Shown here piece by piece: positions 56,622 through 64,000 of a stretch of 64,000 nucleotides of DNA. Positions within the stretch are counted from its first letter, which is position 1, and every line of letters begins with the position of its first letter. Source of the DNA: Cryptomeria japonica (taxonomy: Eukaryota; Streptophyta; Pinopsida; Cupressales; Cupressaceae); contig NC_081407.1 of NCBI RefSeq assembly GCF_030272615.1, positions 263,860,574-263,924,573 of the forward strand. Reading direction: 5' to 3'. Position numbers and translations under genes: made by a program. The notes under the pieces are model-generated. The model saw only the letters and a program-made list of their open reading frames with translations. It made no database searches and was not told where the DNA came from.

Positions 56622-56817
56622 CTGAAAATATTTTTGATAAGGTGTAGGGTGGACTTAATAATTCATAAATAACAACCCTTATTTCTCCCAACAAATTTTA
56701 ATACGAGAGAGAAAAACAACTAAAAATAACTGGAGAAGATAGGAATCAAAACTCACCTTCACAGTTGAAACCAATCAAACTATTACCAGTAGACAAACCT
56801 TCTATCAAACCCTCCAT
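56622..56817 (-). other. Candidate first exon and intron of the G2 ORF
   Basis: On the minus strand an ATG at 56817 opens MEGLIEGLSTGNSLIGFNCE. It is followed by a donor-like AAG/GTGAGT at 56756 and, 135 bp later, an acceptor-like ATTTTCAG ending at 56622, after which the long frame starts. Exon 1 has 61 bases, which leaves the join one base out of frame as it stands. Either an indel has occurred or the start lies elsewhere. Confidence 0.4.
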
Positions 56818-57778
56818 AGCAATGAAGATCACGTTTCAAAAATTAATCACTTCATACCTAATAGAAAATGAAGTGATAAAAGCTCATTTATTGCATTAAT
56901 TTTGACGGTCAACTCAAATGTGCCAAGCATTGGGATTTGACATCACGCGTGTGTATTGAATGCATGGCGGCGTTTTTGGGGTAACCGCCAATTCGCAAAA
57001 ATGATTACGTGCCTTCAAAAATCGGCCAGTTGACATCATCTGAGATATGGTTCAATCTTCATCATACTTAGCAATAAATGCACCATCATGTCGTTTAGTC
57101 CATGGGACCCACCTGATTTGAACATGCATGAACAATTTGAACTGACTTCATGAGGGTTTAGGTAGTTCAAAGTGTACGTCGTGCCAAGGAAATTTAATTT
57201 TGAAAAGATTAACTTTTGTTAACTACTGCTGGCCTTTTGAACTTTATCAAACATGTTGAACATCACTAAACTATTTGAACTAGGTTCAAATGGTTCACGA
57301 TTTGGAGAAAGAGGATATGAAACATCATTTGCGACTGTGAAATAGAACTGCTGCAAAACACTTAAGTGAACGTTAGCATGAAACATTTTAGACACAACTT
57401 AGAACCTACGGTACCTAAATGAACATTATGAACTCCTTTCAAAATGGTTCAAGGGGTTCACGAGGTTCAAACAGACCATTGAAACTTGGTGCTACAGATT
57501 AAGAGACGATTTACAAGCAGATTAAGGATTGAACCAAGGAATTTTCAACAAGATAAAGACTTAAATAAAATTTTGTAGGGCGACTTACTCTTATTATGAG
57601 GGACGAATGACAAGATAACATTAGCTCTGACTGGGGATTGTATTTTATGAAAAATGCAAAGAACTCTAAATCTATGGTTTCACACAACAAAAATAGAAAG
57701 GGGACAAAAGGACACACACCAAAAAGACACAAAATAAACAACTAATCTACTATGTACAAGAACTTGTGATCATAGACT
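56818..57778 (-). other. Spacer between G2 integrase and its downstream ORF
   Basis: I see no gene here. From about 57110 to 57480 the hexamer TTGAAC/GTTCAA and its variants occur about ten times (for example GGTTCAAATGGTTCACG). A CG-containing stretch lies near 56945-57000. It may hold the promoter or splice signals for the downstream ORF, but I cannot point to a specific site. Confidence 0.5.
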
Positions 57779-58918
57779 TCAAAGTTTATAGAGCTTCAGG
57801 TCTCGCCCATTAAAGGTATAGGGCATAACCAGTCCATCGGGATAATTCAATTTGAATGCATTCTGTCCCACCACTTCATGGATCTTGAATAGATCTTTCC
57901 ACAGTGAATCAAATTTTCCATGAGCACCCTTTGGTTCTCTTCTCTTATCCCACAACAATACTTCATCCCCTTTGAGGAACACTCTTGGTTGAACCTTCAT
58001 ATCGAAGATTTTCTTCACCCTATTCTGATGTTCAGTAATTATGTCCACTAACATCTCTCTTTCTTCTTCCAACCTCATCAAATACATGACTCTCTTTTCT
58101 AGAGCATTTTGGAAAAAGGAGTCCTTAATTACAATTTGAAGCTTTGTTGCTGCCAATTCCAAAGGTAAAGAAACCTTTGCACCAATCCCATACACCAGTT
58201 CATAAGGTGTCATTCCAATCGCTCTTTTAGGGGTAATTATATCTGCCCAGAGGGCTTCATATAACTTTTTATGCCAGTTCCGGGCATTATCATCAACTAA
58301 CTTCTTCATGATTGCTACGAGATTCTTATTGCTTGATTTTTCCAACCCATTACCTTGCGGGAAGTAATCAGATGAGTGTGAGAGAGTAATTTGATGTTCA
58401 TAATAGAACATGGTTGATTCTTCAGAAGAGAAATATGATGCATTATCTATGACAATCTTCTGGGGGACTCCAAAATGGACTAAAATGCAATCCTTGAGGA
58501 AATCACATACTACCTTTGAGTTCGCCTTCTTAGTGGGGATAGCCTCCACCCACTTAGTAAAATAATCTATTGCTGTCAAAATGTACATATGGCCAGCACT
58601 GGAATGAGGATTTATTGGGCCTACGAAATCAATACCTCATTGTTTGAAAGGTTCATCCACTATCACAGGTTTTAAAGGTAGAGCCACCAACTGTGGTTTT
58701 CCAGAAAAGAGTTGACATTTTTCACATCCCTTAACATAAGTATATGCATCATGGAACATACAAGGCCAATAAAAACTTTTTCTTAAAATCTTAAAAGCGG
58801 TTACTGAGGATGAGAAATGTCCACCGTAGGATTCATCATGATAAACTTTCAGAAGTTTCCGCTGTTGTGGCTTATCTACACACCTCAAATAGGTACCATC
58901 CAAGCCCTTTTTATACAA
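57779..58918 (-). pseudogene. G2 integrase
   Basis: The minus-strand frame from 58918 is continuous to TGA-free 57779, interrupted once by TGA at 58637 (Trp codon changed: FKQ*GIDFVG). The zinc region is KVYHDESYGGHF and CEKCQLFSG. The catalytic residues are Asp in the GIDFVGP region, Asp in IVIDNASYF and Glu in GNGLEKSSNKN, where GQAESSNK is usual. The C-terminal part has LVYGIGAKVSLPLEL and AHGKFDSLWKDLFKIHEV, the GPY/F module with GPY replaced, and ends FNGRDLKLYKL. There is no chromodomain. Confidence 0.9.
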
Positions 58919-59400
58919 AACATATTGCCAAATACTTAGCTTCTTTTAATTTGAGATTCCTTTGTCCTTTAGTTGACAAATAACTTGGGCAACTACCATA
59001 GGTCAAGTAATAAGCTACATCAGAAAACCATGTCTCTTGCAACCCAACGAATAGAGTCAATGGTAGCTCCTTTTTTGTCTCCATCTTATTCTCTGCTATC
59101 AATTTGCATAAGCCCTATCCTTTAACCATCTTTGTAGGATGAATATCCAAATCATATTCCTAAATTGTGGTTACCCATGTTGCTCTTTGTTAAGCCCAAC
59201 TTCCTGTTGAGTCAAAATGCTTTTTACTGCAGAATCCGGAACAAAAACCACAGAGTGAGAATGCAAAATATAATACCAGAATTGTTTTATAGCTTTAACC
59301 ACAATGAAGGCTTGTTTCTATGAGAGTGAATACTTAAGCTCATGTTTATTAAGAGGGACACTCATGAATGCTATAGGTGCTTCAGTCCCAGATTCATCTA
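58919..59400 (-). pseudogene. G2 RNase H and connection to integrase
   Basis: On the minus strand, decayed RNase H reads AFMSVPLNKHELKYSLS and QAFIVVKAIKQFWYYILHSH (about 59380-59270). After stops and shifts comes the segment LFVGLQETWFSDVAYYLTYG, which precedes the integrase zinc domain. I do not see a second, archaeal-type RNase H here. Confidence 0.75.
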
Positions 59401-60131
59401 CCTGTAACAATATTCCTGACATTGTATGTTTTGAGACATAACAATATATGAAAAAATTCTTTTAAAATCTAGGTTGATGAGGGTTGGCGCATTGGCAACT
59501 GAACTCTTGATCTTTTCAAAAGCTTCTTTGGCTTCATCAGTCCATTTAAAAGGATACTTCTCACTCAACAAGTTGATGATGTGCTTAGTAGTTTCTGCAA
59601 ATTCGGGTACAAACCTTCTTAGGAAATTTACCTTACCAAAAAATGACCTTACTCTAGTCTGATTTGAAGGCATGATGAGGTGTTGGATTTCATTAACTCT
59701 TTTAGGATCAATCTTGACTCCTTCCTTCGAAACAATATGCCCCAATAGCTTGCCTTTGGTTACACAGAAAATTGACTTTTTTGGATTCAAGGAGATACCA
59801 TGTTCTCGACAACGTTGCAAAACTGCCCTCAGATCTTGGAGATGATTCTTCCTTACTTTAGAGAAGACGGTAAATTCATCTAGGTAGACTACAATAATCT
59901 TATCATGGAAATACTTAAAAGAAGAATCCATGGCCCTTTGAAAATTTGTTTTGGTATTAATCAAACCAAAAGGCATACGATTATATGCAAACGTTCCCAA
60001 AGGGGTGATAAATGTTGTCTTATACTGTTCATTTTTTGCAACACTAATTTGATTGTAGCTAGAAAAAACATCTAACATTGACATCATTTCTGATCCAGCT
60101 ACTGTCTGCAAAATATGGTCGATATTGGGTA
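59401..60131 (-). pseudogene. G2 reverse transcriptase, C-terminal part, cut by F
   Basis: On the minus strand it starts at the F insertion with PNIDHILQTVAGSEMMSMLD, then SSYNQISVAKNEQYKTTFIT, TPLGTFAYNRMPFGLIN, the catalytic region VYLDEFTVFS (59886-59875, where YLDD has become YLDE), LNPKKSIFCVTKGKLLGHIV and FFGKVNFLRRFVPEFAE. The hydrophobic residues upstream of PNIPNID in the same frame come from the F LTR and are not part of the protein. Confidence 0.9.
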
Positions 60132-61067
60132 TGTTAGGGTTCCCACAGATACTGAGAGGGAGGGGTGAATCAGTATCTAACCAGTAATGTGATTTTCTTA
60201 AAATTGAATATGCAGAACATAAAGTAACAATATACTGGTATGCAAGAATTAATGTAAATAATAGAATCAAAAACATCCACATGAAAAGAACACCATAACA
60301 CAAGATGTTTAACGAGGAAACCCGGTGTGGGAAAAACCTCGGTGGGATTTGTGACCCACAATATTCACTTACTGACTAATAAGAGAATATTACTTACAAT
60401 GGGGGCCTGCACATGCAGGAAGGCCAACTGCCTAGAGCACACTGCTCAATAAAAAGTCACACTGACTTACAATGAGGATTATGCAAATCCAATGATCTAT
60501 ACTGCTTTACAATAGCATCTTCAATGCCAGATTTAGTACCGGTTCTTGCTCTATTCTTTACATATACCCTTGACCTACAATTCGCACATTAGGTCTGCCT
60601 TATGATTTTTTTTTTGCTTCCTATCCATATCCTACAAATGACTACAATGATCTCTTTTATATACAAGAGTCATTTTACAATTTGCCAAGTCGGCTTACAA
60701 TAATAAACAAAATATTACATATCAAAAATCTTGTCGGCCTCTGTGCCGATATACATGTTCTCTTATGTGCTGGTGTACATCTTCTGTGCCAGTGCTGGTG
60801 TAGAGTGATCTTGCTGATGCCGGTGCACTGTCTTGTTTGAGTAATGCTTTGCTAGTATAATGTCTTGCCAGTGCCATAGGATTGCAAGGTTGCCTGTGTA
60901 ATGCTTTGCCGATATAATGTCTTGCCGGTGCCATAGGATTGCAAGGTTGCCTGTGTAATGCTTTGCTGGTATAATGTCTTACCAGTGCCATAGGATTGCA
61001 AGGTTGCCATCAATGACAAAACCTTCAATCACACACAATGTCTCATTGGAGTGTCCATATGCCAACA
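60132..61067 (-). repeat. Element F 3' LTR
   Basis: On the plus strand it runs TGTTAGGGTTCC to ATGCCAACA, 936 bp. It is homologous to the solo LTR 36316-37115. The shared box is at about 60291-60350, and a short G tract (GAGAGGGAGGGG) lies near 60160. Confidence 0.92.
60846..61008 (+). repeat. 57 bp tandem repeat, three copies, in the F LTR
   Basis: Units start at 60846, 60903 and 60960 (GCTTTGC..., containing ATAATGTCTT and GCCATAGGATTGCAAGG). The third is partial. The related solo LTR has one copy. Confidence 0.95.
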
Positions 61068-61272
61068 ATCTCCCCCTTTGGCATTGATGGCAACACTCAT
61101 GAGAAATTTCAAAAAGATATCCAAAAATGTGTAGACCAAAAATGTTACCAAAAATGTGAGAGCTCCCCCTGAGCATGTGATCCCTGTGCTTTGAATTTTC
61201 TCATCCTACTACTCCCCCTTTGGCATCAATGATAAAAGTTAGTAGATTTTGTAGTTGTACCAATCCATAACC
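61068..61272 (-). other. Element F polypurine region
   Basis: There is no gene. Polypurine complements lie at 61068-61081 (ATCTCCCCCTTTGG, abutting the LTR), about 61162-61171 (GCTCCCCCTG) and 61210-61222 (ACTCCCCCTTTGG). Confidence 0.87.
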
Positions 61273-64000
61273 TCAACCTTGTAGTTGGGTGGTTATTATC
61301 TGAAGAATATCTCCCAAAATTAAGTTTATACCATCCATAAACTTCTTGTTGTCTTTTATTGTTGTCTCGGTTCTGTATACTATATCGGTGAGATGCTGCA
61401 AGTGCTCTGCCGGTGTTTTGCTTCCCTGTGTTAGTGCTTCTGAGATTTCCTTCTGCAGAGATGCTAAATAGTCCAATCTTGGACTTAGTTTAGATCTCAA
61501 GAATTTTGCCTTGTTTATTATTTTCTCTTTCTCTCTTTCTAATTTGAGCAATTCTTCCTCAAAATTTGTTATCTTTTCCTCAAAAGCTGATAATGTATCA
61601 GGTGAGTTAACAAAATTATCTGCAAGTTTATTGATCTCTTCCTATACCTTGCTCATCTTTTTGTCTACATCTATGGTCAAAAAGTTTATCTTATAGGTGT
61701 CTTTGTACAGAGTTTTGTACTCTTTCAATAAACTGCACAGTTCCAGTAGAAGTGTGTCAAATTCCCTATTACACTTCTTTATTCCTTCCTCAAAGAATTT
61801 CTGTTTCTCTTTTTCTACACTTTCCTTTACAGTTTCTACCTTTCTTTGCTCAAAATTTCCAGAAATATATTTACAAAGTGTATCCAACTGGCCTAAAGAA
61901 TCTTTATTGTCTATATTACAATTAGGAGCTATTGATTTCAAAAATGGAATTGAATCATCTATCGCTTTATAAGCTTGTGAGCTATAATCAATTATTTTCT
62001 TGATAGATTCAAGTAATACCTCTGCTACATTTGATGGTGACCCAGCAAACTGAGTGCCAGTGGAAGTGACCATGCTAGTATTGACCTCTGGTAGGTCTGT
62101 TTGTGTCTCCATCTCTTTAAGCACTGGTTTTCCTGCATCATTTCTTACCGGTGGCATCTGTTCTGGAGCCTTTAGCTCTATTGGTTTCTCTGTTTGTGTT
62201 CCAGATTCCATCTTTTTCTCTGAATCTGCTGTCGGTTGCTCTTTGTTTCCTGATTTATCTATTGTATCCTTATCTACCACTATGTTGATTTTCTGAGTAT
62301 CAACATTCATAGTATATAGGACTTCAGGATTAGGATTATTATCCTTTGTATCCATACTCTCAGCTGTCGGTTGATCTTCTGCAGTTGTTGTTTTTACCGA
62401 CGGAGTATTTAAAGGAGGTGGGGGTAAGTTGTCTCTAATCTTGATACTTGGTGGTCCACCAACTTTACCTTTCCCTTTATCCTTGTCCTTCTGATATACC
62501 AGAATGGGCTTGGGATTCCTATATTCTTCTTGTTTTTCTTTTTCAACCAAGAATGTATCCCAACCATTTTCTATTTCCTTTAAAACTTCAGTAACTCTAC
62601 CTGCCATTAGTGAAATTTGTTAGTGTGCAGTGGAAAAAACTGTTCGGTTGGCCTGAGCTATCAGATCATCAATTTCCTTAGGTGAGTTGACCGGGTATAC
62701 TGCAAGTAATTTTTCTATTTTTATTTTCTTATCCAACTCAATTATTCCTTGCCTTCTGGCCTTAAGTCTTTTATATAGTTCATCAGGAATTTCATTTAAG
62801 ACTTGCAACAAAAACTTTTTATACATGTCCATGTGTAATATGACTCTCTCTTCAACTTGTCCTTTCTCATCATCTGATAGGGTGTCATAGATTTTCCCTA
62901 TGTTTTTCAATTTACCTTCCTTTGTGATCTCATTCAGTAATATGTCAAGAGGGGCCAAGTCAGTGTTTGTCTTCTTCTTCTTTTTGGGGGTCAGCTTCTT
63001 CTTAGGTGTGACCTTCTTGATTGGAGATCTCACGGCTTGTTGCTTCTGTCTTGTCCTTCTAGGTGAAGGAGTGGTTACCGGTGAGGGGTCTCTTTTCCTA
63101 ACAACTCTTTTGAAAGTTGTTGGCATATCTCCTTCTAAGGAAGTATCTACCGGTGAGAGATGAGTTTCAGCTTGTTGGGCTACCAACTCATCTTCTGTTA
63201 TGCCGGTTTTCTTTAATACATCTTCCTTTATGGCTTTTGCTTGTCTAGTTCCTTTTCTCACAAATGCCTCAACCTTTTTCACTCTCTTTTTAGATTGAAT
63301 TTGACTTTAAATGGTCTCAACACTACCAAATACTTCTTCCTTTGGTTCATTGGAGGCTTCCAGAAGTGCTTTGGCATAAGTTTCCACTATGTGGTCATCT
63401 GTTTCATACCCCATCTCTGTTACCCAGATTGTCCTTGGGATGACTGCTTCCATCCAGATCTCATCCTTTTTTATTACAAAACATATATCATCCTTGTATT
63501 TGTTGAAAATTTCCTATGATAGTCTGATTCTTTTATTCATTTTGACTTTTAGTGCTTGAAAATACTCATTGATATTCTTTTCTTTGTTTTCACCTATGTT
63601 GTTGAATAAGTCAAATAATTGTTTTCCTACCGGTATATCAAATCCAAAATCCTTGTTGCCTATACCGGGAGCCTGTTTGGTTATATGTAGCATTAAGCAT
63701 ACAAGTAAATTTCCAAATCTAAAGGTTCCTTTCTTATCCTTCTTGATTTTTGCTAAATTGTCAATTAACTCATCCTTTAACCATTCATAGATATCAATTT
63801 TTACATTGTCCTTAACCATGTCATAAGCACTCTTTATGCATAAACTGAAAATTGAGTTAAGCCTATTAGCATGAGTTGCTTTGTAACCTAAAATCATGCT
63901 AACAAATCTAACATTTGTATCGGTCACATCATTAACTCTCAATGATCTGTTGTCAGATGTTGCACCAGTTAAGTTTGTTACTAAGTCATTGGAGACCTTA
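61273..64000 (-). pseudogene. Element F ORF2, partial, single frame
   Basis: This is the same unknown protein as E ORF2, here without any frameshift over 909 codons. Only four internal stops occur: TAG at 63514, TAA at 63307, TAA at 62620 and TAG at 61642. It starts off-window and is seen from KVSNDLVTNLTGATSDNRSL. It includes TFRFGNLLVCLMLHITK, KKDEIWMEAVIPRTIWVTEM, a basic block (KKVTPKKKLTPKKKKKTNTD), EEIDDL-like KEIDDLIAQANRTVF, KGKGKVGGPPSIKIRDNLPP, an acidic variable part, and a C-terminal coiled coil (LSAFEEKITNFEEELLKLER). It ends GDILQIITTQLQG and TGA at 61273. The basic block could be a nuclear signal; that is inference. Confidence 0.85.

Larger units (their letters stand above)
53573..60131 (-). 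mobile_element. Element G2: Ty3/gypsy with a large extra ORF after integrase
   Basis: On the minus strand the order is RT (60131 on), RNase H, integrase to 57779, a spacer of about 1 kb, then a long ORF to 53579. Element F interrupts RT at 60131, and the upstream part (gag, protease) lies beyond the right edge. Integrase lacks a chromodomain. RT and integrase differ clearly from G1, so this is another family. The extra ORF has the position of the env-like or additional ORF of plant Athila and Tat elements. Confidence 0.8.
60132..64000 (-). mobile_element. Element F: E-like element with ORF2, partial
   Basis: On the minus strand it contains ORF2 (from beyond 64000 to 61273), polypurine tracts and 3' LTR 61067-60132. 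The LTR is of a different family from that of E but has the same boxes. It interrupts the G2 RT; the left flank pentamer is gggta and the right side is off the window. No pol motif is present in the visible 2.9 kb internal region. Confidence 0.87.

Overview
This 64 kb window is plant genomic DNA made almost entirely of nested LTR retrotransposons. I see no host gene, rRNA, tRNA or CRISPR array. The Ty1/copia elements look like Sireviruses: their primer-binding sites match or nearly match TGGTATCAGAGC, and several CAAAGGGGGAGA-type polypurine tracts precede the 3' LTR. The Ty3/gypsy elements are non-chromodomain plant types, and one carries a second, archaeal-type RNase H. The deep nesting of old, decayed copies suggests a very large plant genome, perhaps a conifer. 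That organism guess is inference.

Layout. The base layer is a minus-strand Ty3 element, G1, in three pieces (30489-30762, 38252-42650, 49908-52707) with a probable 5' LTR at about 52708-53572. Plus-strand copia element A (563-30488) sits in the G1 3' region. Copia B (3287-15316, TSD gatgg) interrupts the A integrase. Copia C (18201-29680) interrupts the A 3' LTR. Two related 4.2-4.4 kb solo-LTR-like elements interrupt B and C: S1 (8234-12649, TSD catta) and S2 (20344-24519, opposite orientation, TSD aaagg). Element E (30763-38251, minus) splits the last integrase codons of G1 and itself holds an 800 bp solo LTR (36316-37115, TSD tattt). Element D (42651-49907, minus) splits G1 between protease and reverse transcriptase. 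Upstream of G1 on the same strand lies a second Ty3 element, G2 (53573-60131), whose reverse transcriptase is cut by element F (60132-64000, minus, running off the window). An LTR of the D type fills 1-562.

Most unusual content. E and F have Sirevirus-like LTRs, PBS and polypurine tracts, but where E is complete it has no protease, integrase, reverse transcriptase or RNase H. E instead carries ORF1 (about 370 codons: coiled coil plus four CCHC knuckles) and ORF2 (about 1,090 codons, unrecognised). The visible part of F is ORF2. D is a chimera: ORF1 and the start of ORF2 are joined, in a short microhomology, to a nearly open copia gag-pol frame. G2 has a different, unrecognised ORF of about 1,014 codons downstream of integrase. 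These two large ORFs share a faint hydrophobic and charged pattern near their N-termini. I propose that E, F and D belong to a non-autonomous family that relies on Sirevirus enzymes in trans and exchanges sequence with them.

Decay. Most frames are broken chiefly by TAG, TAA and TGA codons explainable as single C-to-T or G-to-A changes, as expected for old methylated transposons. Several frames (C pol, D pol, F ORF2, G2 ORF) run 0.9-3.4 kb with no frameshift. No element here looks able to move by itself.
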